Source: Candidatus Rifleibacteriota bacterium
GTDB lineage: Bacteria > Muiribacteriota > Ozemobacteria > Ozemobacterales > Ozemobacteraceae
NCBI GenBank assembly: GCA_024710355.1
Contig: JANJUX010000028.1
Span: 1-64,000, forward strand
Reading direction: 5' to 3'
Length of the DNA: 64,000 nt
The position numbers and the translations under genes are program-made. Under the pieces are notes generated by a model that saw nothing but the letters and a program-made list of their open reading frames with translations, was not told where the DNA came from and made no database searches. Each line of letters starts with the position of its first letter. The stretch's first letter is position 1. Shown in pieces: positions 34,349 to 43,084 of the stretch.

Positions 34349-36607
34349 TTGGCAGGAGAACACAGCTTCAGGCAGAATGGCTTCTGGCTGCTGAAACCAT
34401 GTACCCGGCGATTGATCGGGTTTTTGTCGCATCAGGACGCGCGTTTGCGTGGTGAGGGCGCCAAAGCTCTCGGTCGAATCGGTGACCCGGAAGCGGTCGA
34501 ACCTCTGATTGCCGCTCTTCTCAAGGAAAAGCAGGATGAGCAGATGCCTCTTGCTCTTGCTGAAATCGGCGATCCATCGGCCCTTGCTCCGCTTCTGGCA
34601 GCTTTTAAAGAGGCTGAGCGCGAGGTGCGTCCCAACATTGCCCTGGCTCTTGGGGCTTTTAACGACCGTCAGGCAGTCGCTGCTCTGATCGAAGCTCTTG
34701 GCGATCTTGATCCGAATGTCAGATTCAACAGTATCAGCGCACTGGGGCGCCTCAAAGATTCTTCGGCAGTTTCCAACCTGCTGGGTTGTCTCGGCGAGGG
34801 CAATGAATGGATATTTCTCAACGTCGTTGATGCGCTTGCTAAAATGGGTGCCCACCGCGCCACCAACCCCCTGGTTGCATTTTATCTGAAGGAACGCAAC
34901 GAGCGTAAACGCTCGGCATTGATTACCGCGCTCGGCAGTATCGGCGATCTGACTGCGGTTCCGACGCTCACGAAAGCACTGCGTGATACCGACGATCGCG
35001 TCAAGGCCAATGCCATCGAGAGCCTGGCGAGACTGGGCCTGCCACCCGAAAAAGCTCTGGCCCTTATTCAGCCATTCCTCAAGCATCCGAACAATCGTGT
35101 GCGCGGTAACGCCATGATTGCCGTAGCCAATCTTGGTAATTCAGACCTGACACCAACGATGCGTGCCATGCTCGACGACCCCGATAAGTGGCTCAGAGCC
35201 ACCCTCGGCTATGTTCTTTCGGTTGTCGAACATTCGCAGGCGCTCGAAATGATAATCGAGCTGCTGAAAGATGAAGACGCCGATGTGCGCAAAAATGCCG
35301 CTCTGGCGCTGTCGAACCGGGCCCGCGAAGCTCAGACCGAACTGCTTATCAGAATGCTTGCCGATCCGGTTCCGTTTGTCAGGCTGCAGGCCGTAATTAC
35401 GCTCGGGCGACTCAAAATAGTCTCGGCCGTTCCGTGGCTCATCAAAATGCTTAAAACCGATCGCAATTTCAAGATCAGGTCTGCGGTGATTACCAGCCTT
35501 GGACATATCGGCGACCGTTCAGGGGTGCCGACTCTGCAGAATGCTTTGCGCGACCGCGATTCGCGCGTGCGCGCCAATGCTGTCGAGGCCATCGAAGAGG
35601 TGCTGGGCGAAGCGGGCATCAATATTATCAGACCATTGCTGAAAGACTCTGACAACCGTACCCGTTCAAACGCTGCCAAAGCCCTTTTTCGCCTTGGTGA
35701 CGTCGAAGTTCTGCAGGAACTCGAAAAGATGCTGAGCGGTAAAGACGTTGCAACCAGAGTGTCGGCAGCTTATGCCCTGATGCAGATTGGTTCGGCTCTG
35801 CGCGAAGTAGATGTCTCACCTTTGCCTGGTCCGCTGAAAAGCAGCCTTGAAAAGGTGAAAATCCCGGAAATGGCTGTTAACAGACCAGTTTCTGAAAAGG
35901 AGACTGCACCCGTCGAGTCTGCCCCGGCCTCTGTTACCGACAATCGCGAAGAGATGAAAAACGCGTTTCTCGAACATTTCAAGGCTGGTCGGCTTAAAGA
36001 ATCACTCGAACAGGTTTCCCGCTATCTGCAGAAATACCCGCACGATCTGATGGCGGTCTTTTTTGGCGCCAATCTGAATCTGCAACTTAGCAGATTCGAT
36101 GAGGCCATCGAAGGTTTTAAAAAGGCGGTCGAACTCGATCCGTTCAATATTCAGGCGCACAGTAACCTGGGTGCGGCATATTACCGAAGCGGTAAGCTGC
36201 TTGAAGCAATCGAGCATTTTAAAACAGCTCTGAAGCTCAAGCCTGAGTTGACAACCGTGCGCTTCAATCTGGCCGGCCTTTTTCTCAAGACCAGTCGCTG
36301 GGATGACGCAATCAGGCACTTCGAAGAAGGAATGAAATATCAGGCGCCAACCGCCAAAGTATTGTCGAATCTCGGGTTTGCCTACCAGAAAACCGGTAAT
36401 TTCGAGAAAGCTGCCGAAAGCTATAAAAAGGCCATTGGTCTTGATAACAAAGACGCCGGTGCCTTCTACAACCTGGCCCTTATTCTTGCAAAAGCCGGAA
36501 AACGCCCGGAAGCCATGCAGGTCTTGCAGAAAGCGTTCAGCGAAGTTCCTGAAGGAGCCCCCGGCCTGCCGAATCTGCGTGAACTGTTTGAACGACTGAA
36601 AAGCTGA
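34349..36607 (+). CDS. HEAT-repeat and TPR scaffold protein
   Basis: A 752-residue cytoplasmic repeat protein. Residues about 20-490 are HEAT/PBS-lyase-like repeats of about 31 residues (units such as DARLRGEGAKALGRIGDPEA and VRANAVEAIEEV); about 530-745 are TPR units (DEAIEGFKKAVELDPFN, LEAIEHFKTALKLKPE, KAAESYKKAIGLDN). A short Glu/Pro/Ser linker joins the two. No enzyme domain is visible. The TTG start at 34349 follows GGAGG by 10 bases. The adenylyl cyclase gene begins 17 bases after its stop, so the two are likely co-transcribed and this protein may organise or sense for the cyclase. Partners are unknown. Confidence 0.88.
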   Translation: MAGEHSFRQNGFWLLKPCTRRLIGFLSHQDARLRGEGAKALGRIGDPEAVEPLIAALLKEKQDEQMPLALAEIGDPSALAPLLAAFKEAEREVRPNIALALGAFNDRQAVAALIEALGDLDPNVRFNSISALGRLKDSSAVSNLLGCLGEGNEWIFLNVVDALAKMGAHRATNPLVAFYLKERNERKRSALITALGSIGDLTAVPTLTKALRDTDDRVKANAIESLARLGLPPEKALALIQPFLKHPNNRVRGNAMIAVANLGNSDLTPTMRAMLDDPDKWLRATLGYVLSVVEHSQALEMIIELLKDEDADVRKNAALALSNRAREAQTELLIRMLADPVPFVRLQAVITLGRLKIVSAVPWLIKMLKTDRNFKIRSAVITSLGHIGDRSGVPTLQNALRDRDSRVRANAVEAIEEVLGEAGINIIRPLLKDSDNRTRSNAAKALFRLGDVEVLQELEKMLSGKDVATRVSAAYALMQIGSALREVDVSPLPGPLKSSLEKVKIPEMAVNRPVSEKETAPVESAPASVTDNREEMKNAFLEHFKAGRLKESLEQVSRYLQKYPHDLMAVFFGANLNLQLSRFDEAIEGFKKAVELDPFNIQAHSNLGAAYYRSGKLLEAIEHFKTALKLKPELTTVRFNLAGLFLKTSRWDDAIRHFEEGMKYQAPTAKVLSNLGFAYQKTGNFEKAAESYKKAIGLDNKDAGAFYNLALILAKAGKRPEAMQVLQKAFSEVPEGAPGLPNLRELFERLKS

Positions 36608-36624
36608 CGGGGGCAGTTACAAAC

Positions 36625-37791
36625 ATGGAAAGCCGGCTTCTGACAATAGTTTTTATCGATATGCAGGGATACACCCGCAGAAGTGCCGGTCAGACCATCG
36701 AAGAGATGAAGCTTTTCCATGACCAGATGCATGCTTTTGTCTCTGAAATCATGCAGAAATGGAACGGCATCATGGTCAAAAGTCTTGGCGATGGTTTCAT
36801 GGTGCGTTTTGACTCGCCGACGAGCGCCGTTCAGGCCGGCATCGAGATTCAGCGCCGCCTCGATGCACGCAATGCCCAGATGATGAACCCTGAAAGCATT
36901 GTCAGGTTCAGAATCGGTATCAATACAGGTGAAGTTGGCATCGATGAAAGCGGTGATCTTTTCGGTGACCCGGTCAACATTGCTTCGAGAATTCAAACTT
37001 TTGCGGACCCGAGTGATGTATTCATTTCCGAGTCGACCTATCTCGCCATGAACCGCAACGAATTCGGGGCAGTCGACCTTGGCGCCCAGGAACTGAAAAA
37101 TGCCACCCGCGAAATTAAAATTTACAAAATTCTCAAAAATGGTGCCCCGGGCTTGACTTTGCCGGGTAATCGGCAGGCAAAACCTTCTGAAAAGACTGCA
37201 GAGATCGCTTCTCCCGCTTCCGGCAACCATTTGAAGCTTGTTGCCGTTGGCGCCCTGCTCGGGATTCTCCTGATGACCGCTGCCGGGCTTGTGTTGAAAA
37301 GAATGCGGCGTTCTGAAGACCGCCCCGTCGATAAAAATACCGTTCAGAAACAGAGCGAAATGGCTGCAAAACACGCAAGCCCCGTAAATCCAGAAAATCT
37401 GCGGCCACCGGGCCCGGAACAGCATGTAAGGGCGCCGCATGAAAATATGCCGCCCGGGCCAATTCGGCCGCAGACGCTGCTCGAAATCGATCCGGGTTTT
37501 CCGAAGCTGCCTTTGAATGAAGACGGTCGCAAGGCTCTTATCGAAATTCAGGCTCTGAATAAGACCGGTCGACCCGAAGAGGCGGTGCGGGTTGCCCGCT
37601 CGATGCTCGAAGACGCCGGCCAGGATAAAAAAATAGTCTGGGCCCTGCTGATCGGCGAACTGCTCTGGCGAAACGGGCAGAAACAAAAGGCCCAGGAGAT
37701 CTTTGGCGATATTCAGAAGCGCAGCGGCAATATGCCTGAACCTGCTAAAAAACAGCTGCATAACCAGATCGAACTGATTAAAAGCCGCTAA
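36625..37791 (+). CDS. Class III adenylyl cyclase, membrane-anchored
   Basis: Makes cAMP from ATP. The N-terminal cyclase homology domain (about 1-170) keeps the metal-binding Asp12 (FIDMQGY) and Asp56 (SLGDGF), the adenine-selecting Lys52 and Asp115 (FGDPVNIASR), and the transition-state residues Asn118 and Arg122, so ATP specificity is likely. A membrane helix (about 193-213) follows, then a Pro-rich stretch and a helical, TPR-like tail (about 300-385). Having the catalytic domain before the single membrane helix, with the tail on the other side, is unusual. It lies directly after the HEAT/TPR gene and ends at a strong terminator. Two cyclic-nucleotide-binding fusions in this window are candidate targets. 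Confidence 0.9.
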   Translation: MESRLLTIVFIDMQGYTRRSAGQTIEEMKLFHDQMHAFVSEIMQKWNGIMVKSLGDGFMVRFDSPTSAVQAGIEIQRRLDARNAQMMNPESIVRFRIGINTGEVGIDESGDLFGDPVNIASRIQTFADPSDVFISESTYLAMNRNEFGAVDLGAQELKNATREIKIYKILKNGAPGLTLPGNRQAKPSEKTAEIASPASGNHLKLVAVGALLGILLMTAAGLVLKRMRRSEDRPVDKNTVQKQSEMAAKHASPVNPENLRPPGPEQHVRAPHENMPPGPIRPQTLLEIDPGFPKLPLNEDGRKALIEIQALNKTGRPEEAVRVARSMLEDAGQDKKIVWALLIGELLWRNGQKQKAQEIFGDIQKRSGNMPEPAKKQLHNQIELIKSR

Positions 37792-37806
37792 ACTGCCGTA
37801 ACTACA

Positions 37807-37842
37807 AAAAAGGCCTCGCTGCAGCTGCAGCGAGGCCTTTTT
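37807..37842. terminator. Bidirectional terminator between the cyclase and iorB
   Basis: Perfect inverted repeat 37811-37838 (14-base arms, centre GCAGCTGC) flanked by four A on the left and four T on the right, between convergent genes. Confidence 0.9.
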
Positions 37843-37857
37843 GCAGGGCTGTTATTT

Positions 37858-38433
37858 TCAGGCGAGGTTCCAGCCGGTCGTGAATGCTTTCAGATTGAGC
37901 TCCTGAAGCTTCGCTGGCAGCATTTTTTTGATCATTTCGGGCCAGATTTCGGCTTTGACTTCCTTGATCCGGCGGGCGAGAACCCCAAGAAGAACCACGT
38001 TGAGACATTTCTGGTTACCCAGTTCGCTGGCTTTGCCTATGGCATCGACTGCAATCGTCTGAACCGACATACCGGCAAGAATCTGGGTGATATTTTTCGG
38101 GTAAACCGCATTGCCGGCCGAAACCGACATTGGCAGGATGTTCTGAGCATTGGTGATCACCAGACCGCCCGGTTTCAGATACTCGGTCCAGCGAAGGGCT
38201 TCGAGTTCTTCGAAGGCCAGCAGAATGTCACATTCGCCTTTTCTGATAATCGGTGAGCAGATGCGTTCGCCGAATCTGACATGGCTGACAACGCTGCCAC
38301 CGCGCTGCGCCATACCGTGAATTTCAGATTTTTTTACATCGAACCCGGCTTCCATGGCACATTCTGCCAAAAGATTGCTGGCGAGAAGAGTTCCCTGGCC
38401 GCCGACGCCGCAAAGCAGAATATTGGTAGTCAT
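37858..38433 (-). CDS. iorB: Indolepyruvate:ferredoxin oxidoreductase, beta subunit IorB
   Basis: Gamma-type subunit of the 2-oxoacid:ferredoxin oxidoreductase that works with IorA on arylpyruvates. The 191 residues begin NILLCGVGGQGTLLASNLLA and include SEIHGMAQRGGSVVSHVRFG and GECDILLAFEELEALR, all typical of IorB. The ATG at 38433 has GAGGAGG 7 bases upstream, inside the end of iorA; an ATG at 38439 would be too close to that site. The start follows the iorA stop by 2 bases, so translation is coupled. Confidence 0.95.
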   Translation of the reverse strand: MTTNILLCGVGGQGTLLASNLLAECAMEAGFDVKKSEIHGMAQRGGSVVSHVRFGERICSPIIRKGECDILLAFEELEALRWTEYLKPGGLVITNAQNILPMSVSAGNAVYPKNITQILAGMSVQTIAVDAIGKASELGNQKCLNVVLLGVLARRIKEVKAEIWPEMIKKMLPAKLQELNLKAFTTGWNLA

Positions 38434-38435
38434 AA

Positions 38436-40214
38436 TCATGCCTCCTCTTTTGCCTGGGTAATGGCACCCGGGCGACAAACCGCGGCACACAGACCGCAGT
38501 GTACACAAAGTGCGCTGTTGATTACGGTTTTGCCATCGTCAGGGTTTACCTCAATGGCCGGGCAGCCGAGTTTCCAGCACATGCCGCATTTGACACACTT
38601 GGCACGGTTGATTGACACAAGCTGGACACGAGGTTTGTAGTTTTTAAGCAGGAAACAGGGGCGTCTGGTAATGATGACCGAAGGTTCAGTGTCATTGAGC
38701 GCCTCTTTGAGCGTGCTTTCCAGCAGTTTGAGATCGAATGGATCTACGGTATGAACGTTGCTGATGCCACAGGCGCGACACATGGCGGCAAAATCGAGAA
38801 CCTTGGTCGGCTCACCCTTGAGGGTTTTACCGCTGGCCGGGTTTTCCTGATGACCGGTCATGGCGGTGATCGAGTTGTCGAGAATCATGGTCACGTGGCG
38901 GCCCTTGTTGTAAACCGTATCGATCAGGCCGGTAATGCCGGAGTGCATGAAAGTCGATTCGCCGAGTACGGCTACCAGTTTGCCGTGGATTTTTTCCTTC
39001 ATGGCTTTTTCGATGCCAAGGGCGTTGGTAATCGAAGCACCCATGCAGACGATAGTGTGCATGGCATTGTGGGGTGCAAAAGCACCGAGGCTGTAACAGC
39101 CGATGTCGCCGGTTACCGTGCAATTGAGCTTGCGCAGAGTATAGAAAACCCCGCGGTGTGGGCAACCGGGGCAGAGAACCGGTGGGCGCACCGGAATATC
39201 CACAGTGGCCTTGGGAGTAGTTGTCGGCATTGGCCGATCAACCAGTTCTTTCAGCGATTCATGGATGATGTCGGGGTTGAGCTCGCCGCAGATGGGCAGG
39301 CGGTCTTTGCCGATGCAGCTGATGCCGAGAGCGCGCACTTCGGTTTCGAGGAACGGATCGTTTTCTTCGATGACGATCAGCTTTTCGACGCTGGCGGCGA
39401 ACTTTTTAATGAGTTCGGCCGGGAAGGGGTAGGTGAGGCCGAGTTTAAGATAAGAGGCATTCGGAAAAACTTCGCGGGCATGGCAATAGCTGATGCCCGA
39501 GGCAATGATGCCGATGCTTTTGTCGCCGTCTTCGATGCGGTTAAAAGGGCTTTTGCAGCCGAGTTCAGCGATTTTTTTCTGGCGCTCTTCGACCTTGGCG
39601 TGAAGTTTGCGCGCATTGTGCGGCAATACGCAGTATTTGGCCATGTCTCTGACAAATTCGCGTTCCGGGGCCTTTTCTCGTTCACCCAGGCTGACAATGC
39701 CTTCAGAATGCGAGATTCTCGTGGTGGTGCGTATCATAACGGGAGTATCGAATTCTTCGGAAAGCTTGATGGCAGCAATGGTCATGTCTTTGGCTTCCTG
39801 ACTGTTCGAGGGTTCGAACATCGGAATCTTGCTCATCATTGCATAAAAACGGTTGTCCTGCTCGTTCTGAGAGCTGTGCATGCCGGGATCGTCGGCTGAA
39901 ACAATGACCAGGCCAGCGTTGACGCCGGTGTAGGCAACGGTGAAAAATGGGTCGGCCGCCACGTTCAGCCCGACGTGCTTCTGGGCACAGATCGATCTGG
40001 CGCCGCCGTAGCAGGCTCCGATGACTGTTTCCATGGCTGTCTTTTCGTTGACTGCCCACTGGGCGTCGATTTCGGCGTAAGTGCCGCAGTGTTCAAGGAT
40101 TTCGGTTGATGGAGTTCCGGGGTAGGCGGAGGCAAAACGCACACCGGCTTCCCAGGCACCTCTGGCAATAGCAGCGTTTCCTGAGAGAAACGCCCGGTTT
40201 CCTGAATGCTTCAT
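38436..40214 (-). CDS. iorA: Indolepyruvate:ferredoxin oxidoreductase, alpha subunit IorA
   Basis: Large subunit with thiamine diphosphate and iron-sulfur clusters; it oxidises indolepyruvate and related arylpyruvates to acyl-CoA with ferredoxin, or works in reverse. Visible: N-terminal SGNAAIARGAWEAG and ASAYPGTPSTEI (pyrimidine-binding domain), a VICPGCPHRG-like motif (VLCPGCPHRG), the thiamine-binding GDIGCYSLG and a NSITAMTGHQENP stretch, then two C-terminal [4Fe-4S] motifs CVKCGMCWKLGCP and CVHCGLCAAVCRPG. The first motif has the CxxCxxCxxxCP spacing slightly stretched. 592 residues. It lies 36 bases after the DAHP synthase gene with an AGGAG site. Confidence 0.96.
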   Translation of the reverse strand: MKHSGNRAFLSGNAAIARGAWEAGVRFASAYPGTPSTEILEHCGTYAEIDAQWAVNEKTAMETVIGACYGGARSICAQKHVGLNVAADPFFTVAYTGVNAGLVIVSADDPGMHSSQNEQDNRFYAMMSKIPMFEPSNSQEAKDMTIAAIKLSEEFDTPVMIRTTTRISHSEGIVSLGEREKAPEREFVRDMAKYCVLPHNARKLHAKVEERQKKIAELGCKSPFNRIEDGDKSIGIIASGISYCHAREVFPNASYLKLGLTYPFPAELIKKFAASVEKLIVIEENDPFLETEVRALGISCIGKDRLPICGELNPDIIHESLKELVDRPMPTTTPKATVDIPVRPPVLCPGCPHRGVFYTLRKLNCTVTGDIGCYSLGAFAPHNAMHTIVCMGASITNALGIEKAMKEKIHGKLVAVLGESTFMHSGITGLIDTVYNKGRHVTMILDNSITAMTGHQENPASGKTLKGEPTKVLDFAAMCRACGISNVHTVDPFDLKLLESTLKEALNDTEPSVIITRRPCFLLKNYKPRVQLVSINRAKCVKCGMCWKLGCPAIEVNPDDGKTVINSALCVHCGLCAAVCRPGAITQAKEEA

Positions 40215-40250
40215 TCCTTTCTCCTTTGCTGTCTGATATGTTGTGATCGA

Positions 40251-41612
40251 TTATAACACAATTTGTTCTGATTTCAGCAGCTTGGCGATTTCGAAAGCAA
40301 GTTCAACACCCTGTTCTGCATTCAGGCGCGGGTCGCAGGCGCTCTGAAAGCTGGCAGACTGTGCCGAATCGCCGGCAAAAATGCCGCCGGTACATTCTGC
40401 GACCTGAGTTCCAGACAGTTCAAGGTGAATTCCACCCGGGTGGGTACCGCTTGCCTGGTGAATTTGAAAAAAAGCCCGGGTTTCGGCGAGAATATCTTCA
40501 AAGGCCCGGGTTTTTCTGCCACCGGCGTCTGTTTTTGTGTTGCCGTGCATCGGGTCGCATATCCAGACCACGCGCATGCCTTCGCGTTTGCTGGCTTCGA
40601 TAAGTTCCGGCAGAAAGTCGGCGATCTTCTGGTTGCCGAATCTGGTGATGAAAGACAGGCGCCCGGGCTCATTTTCTGGATTGAGGGCTTCGACAAGAGG
40701 TTTGAGCTCGTCAAGGCTGAAATCTGGACCGATCTTGATACCGATCGGATTTCTGATGCCCCGCATGAACTCGACGTGCGCTCCATCGGCCTGTCTGGTT
40801 CTGTAGCCGATCCAGAGCATGTGAGCGCTGGTATCGTAGTGCTCGCCGGTGGTCGTGTCGATTCGCGTCATGGCCTCTTCGTAGTCGAGCAACAGCGCCT
40901 CGTGCGAAGTATACATGTATGAATCCTGAATACTGGTCAGGTTGCTGTTCCCCAGAGCATGAAAAAAATTCACCGCTTTGCGGATGTCACAGCAAAGCTT
41001 TTCGTAGTCAGGATTCTGGTGAAATTTGCCAAAGCTTGTAAGATTCCAGGCATTTATATTGTCGAGTGAGGCAAAACCGCCATTGGTAAAGGCGCGCACC
41101 AGATTCAGGGTCGCGGCGGAGCAGAAATAGCCCTCGACCATGCGGGCAGGGTCGGGGGTTCTTGCTTCTAAAGTCGGTTCAAGACCGTTGATCATATCGC
41201 CGCGATAGACGGGCAGGGCAATGTCACCGGTTTTTTCGTGGCTGTTGGAGCGTGGTTTGGCGTATTGCCCGGCCATTCTGCCGATATTGACGAGTCGCTT
41301 TTCGCCGGCATAAGTCAAAATAACTGCAATCTGCAGAATTACTTTGAGCAGATCACGGATATACGGGCCGTGGCACCTTGAGAAAAGCTCGGCGCAATCA
41401 CCAGCCTGGAGCACAAAAGCTTTTCCGAGGCAGGCTTCATGCAGCAGGCTTTTCAGACGGCGCGCTTCCCCGGCAAAGACCAGCGGCGGGAGCCGGCAGA
41501 GTCTTTCATACGCGGCTGCGAACTTTTGCCTGTCAGGCCAGTCAGGCATCTGGCCACCCGGAACATTCCGCCAGCCTGTTTTTTCCCAATTTCTGGTGCT
41601 GTTTGTCGGCAT
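40251..41612 (-). CDS. Class II 3-deoxy-7-phosphoheptulonate (DAHP) synthase
   Basis: First enzyme of the shikimate path: condenses phosphoenolpyruvate and erythrose 4-phosphate. The 453 residues match the class II (plant/mycobacterial AroG) type: NWEKTGWRNVPGGQMPDW at the N-terminus, QAGDCAE, RMAGQYAKPRS (phosphate binding), WNLTSF, SHEALLLDYEEAMTR, MLWIGYRTRQ, WICDPMHGNT and HLELSGTQVAECTGG. The metal-binding Cys is in QAGDCAE. The ribosome site is weak (GGGCGAG). It heads an operon with iorA and iorB, joining aromatic biosynthesis to arylpyruvate metabolism. Confidence 0.95.
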   Translation of the reverse strand: MPTNSTRNWEKTGWRNVPGGQMPDWPDRQKFAAAYERLCRLPPLVFAGEARRLKSLLHEACLGKAFVLQAGDCAELFSRCHGPYIRDLLKVILQIAVILTYAGEKRLVNIGRMAGQYAKPRSNSHEKTGDIALPVYRGDMINGLEPTLEARTPDPARMVEGYFCSAATLNLVRAFTNGGFASLDNINAWNLTSFGKFHQNPDYEKLCCDIRKAVNFFHALGNSNLTSIQDSYMYTSHEALLLDYEEAMTRIDTTTGEHYDTSAHMLWIGYRTRQADGAHVEFMRGIRNPIGIKIGPDFSLDELKPLVEALNPENEPGRLSFITRFGNQKIADFLPELIEASKREGMRVVWICDPMHGNTKTDAGGRKTRAFEDILAETRAFFQIHQASGTHPGGIHLELSGTQVAECTGGIFAGDSAQSASFQSACDPRLNAEQGVELAFEIAKLLKSEQIVL

Positions 41613-41651
41613 TTCACTCGCCCGCCTGTTTCGATAATTTTGCGTGCAATG

Positions 41652-41680
41652 AATCTATCACGGGCTTATCTTGACCTCAA
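41652..41680 (-). promoter_or_regulatory. Putative promoter of the DAHP synthase-iorAB operon
   Basis: On the minus strand TTGAGG (41680-41675) and TAGATT (41657-41652), spacer 17, about 40 bases before the ATG at 41612. Confidence 0.4.
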
Positions 41681-41702
41681 GAAGTTTGTCTGCTGCAATG
41701 CT

Positions 41703-41716
41703 TTGCCTGCAGGCAA
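41703..41716. promoter_or_regulatory. 14-base perfect palindrome upstream of the DAHP synthase operon
   Basis: TTGCCTGCAGGCAA lies about 20 bases upstream of the putative -35 box of the minus-strand operon. It could be an operator; an A run follows it on the plus strand, so a terminator is unlikely. Confidence 0.35.
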
Positions 41717-41774
41717 CAAAAAAAAATAATTTCCACAGATGAAAAACGATCTGTTTTCTCCTGCACGTCAGGCT

Positions 41775-41801
41775 TGATTACATGATAAAATAATGTAATC
41801 A
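41775..41801. promoter_or_regulatory. Inverted repeat upstream of the epimerase gene
   Basis: TGATTACAT (41775-41783) and ATGTAATCA (41793-41801) form 9-base arms around an AT-rich 9-base spacer, 64 bases before the epimerase ATG. The form suits a dimeric regulator. Confidence 0.4.
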
Positions 41802-41865
41802 TGTAGCATACAACAGGCTGATCGACACAGCCATGGTTGAAAAGCTCAAACAGCAGGAGCAGACG

Positions 41866-42873
41866 ATGAAGATTCTGGTTACGGGCGCAGCTGGGTTTAT
41901 CGGCTTCCATCTCACCATTTACCTTCTCAAGCGTGGCGACGAGGTCGTGGGTTTTGATAATCTCAACAATTACTACGAGGTGAAGCTGAAACATGATCGT
42001 CTCGCCATTCTCAGCAACCATCAGAGTTTTACCTTCGTTCAGGCCGACCTGAGCGATCGCGCCGCCGTCGAAAAGGTTTTTGCCGAACACAGATTTGACC
42101 GGGTAATCAATCTTGCCGCCCAGGCCGGTGTGCGTTACAGCATCGAAAACCCGCATGCCTACATCGATGCCAACATCGTTGGCTTCATGAATATACTCGA
42201 AGCCTGCCGCCATAACAAAATCGAGCACCTGACCTATGCCTCATCGAGCTCGGTTTACGGCTCAAACACAGAAATGCCATTTTCGGTGCATCACAACGTC
42301 GATCACCCGGTTTCTCTCTATGCGGCCACCAAAAAGGCTAACGAACTGATGGCGCATACCTATTCACATCTCTATGGCCTGCCTACTACCGGTTTGCGTT
42401 TCTTTACCGTCTATGGCCCCTGGGGCCGGCCGGATATGGCGCTTTTCCTGTTTACCCGCGCCATTATCGAAGGCAAACCGATCAAGGTTTTCAACAACGG
42501 TCTGATGCGTCGCGACTTTACCTACATCGATGATATCGTAGAAGGCGTCGTCAGAGTCAGCGACCGGATCGCTCCGGCCAACCCCGACTGGGATGGCATG
42601 AAACCAGACCCGGCAACCAGCCGCGCTCCTTATCGAATTTACAACATCGGCAACAACAGGCCGGTCGAGCTGCTGCGCTTTATCGAGATCATCGAAAAGA
42701 AGCTCGGCAAGACCGCAGTTAAGGAAATGCTGCCGATGCAGCCTGGCGATGTGCCGGCTACCTACGCTGACGTCGACGACCTGATGCGCGATGCCGGTTT
42801 CGCCCCGGCCACTCCGCTTGAAACCGGTATCAGTCGTTTTATCGACTGGTACCGCGATTATTACAAAGTCTGA
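41866..42873 (+). CDS. NAD-dependent nucleotide-sugar epimerase, UDP-glucuronate 4-epimerase type
   Basis: Short-chain dehydrogenase/reductase-type epimerase of 335 residues, probably interconverting UDP-glucuronate and UDP-galacturonate for surface polysaccharide. NAD-binding [10 protein letters not shown] at the N-terminus, [14 protein letters not shown] (typical of the UDP-GlcA epimerase branch), [20 protein letters not shown], catalytic YAATKKANE (Tyr and Lys) and [17 protein letters not shown] are present. The ATG at 41866 is set by AGGAG 6 bases upstream. It stands alone, facing away from the DAHP synthase operon, and ends at a clear terminator. Substrate choice within the family is inferred. 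Confidence 0.9.
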   Translation: MKILVTGAAGFIGFHLTIYLLKRGDEVVGFDNLNNYYEVKLKHDRLAILSNHQSFTFVQADLSDRAAVEKVFAEHRFDRVINLAAQAGVRYSIENPHAYIDANIVGFMNILEACRHNKIEHLTYASSSSVYGSNTEMPFSVHHNVDHPVSLYAATKKANELMAHTYSHLYGLPTTGLRFFTVYGPWGRPDMALFLFTRAIIEGKPIKVFNNGLMRRDFTYIDDIVEGVVRVSDRIAPANPDWDGMKPDPATSRAPYRIYNIGNNRPVELLRFIEIIEKKLGKTAVKEMLPMQPGDVPATYADVDDLMRDAGFAPATPLETGISRFIDWYRDYYKV

Positions 42874-42936
42874 TGCAGAGCCTCCTGCTCTGACTCAGTC
42901 TTGCTGCTGCCGGCAATATACCGGTAACAGTTTTTG

Positions 42937-42956
42937 ATTCCCGCTTTCGCGGGAAT
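42937..42956. repeat. Short REP-like palindrome
   Basis: ATTCCCGC (42937-42944) and GCGGGAAT (42949-42956) around TTTC. The same core is known as a dispersed palindromic repeat in many genomes. Only one copy was seen in this window. It has no T run of its own and lies before the epimerase terminator. Confidence 0.5.
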
Positions 42957-42975
42957 GATTCCAATTCATCAACTC

Positions 42976-43009
42976 AATCCCGAACCGCAATTTATGTTCG
43001 GGATTTTTT
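42976..43009 (+). terminator. Terminator of the epimerase gene
   Basis: Stem AATCCCGAAC (42976-42985) / GTTCGGGATT (42996-43005), followed by a T run to 43009. Confidence 0.85.
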
Positions 43010-43029
43010 ATGCGTGCTTGTAAAGTGAC

Positions 43030-43067
43030 GAAAAAAAAGCAGGGAACGGTTTATACCGTCCCCTGCT
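43030..43067 (-). terminator. Terminator of the hydrogenase operon
   Basis: On the minus strand 43067-43056 pairs with 43049-43038 (12 pairs, one G-U), closing a 6-base loop, followed by eight T (A run at 43031-43038 on the plus strand). Confidence 0.85.
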
Positions 43068-43084
43068 GGTTTCAGAGTCTGTTA

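Noticed and set aside
34151..35086. Long open frame of about 310 codons on the minus strand across the HEAT/TPR gene start
   Set aside because: It is antisense to the small protein and to HEAT repeats with strong codon structure, and its residues show no family likeness.
36466..37761. Minus-strand frame of about 431 codons opposite the adenylyl cyclase
   Set aside because: The cyclase has all catalytic residues, and this frame has none of a known family.
38751..39899. Plus-strand frame of about 382 codons opposite iorA
   Set aside because: iorA has full motif support on the minus strand, so this is a long antisense shadow.
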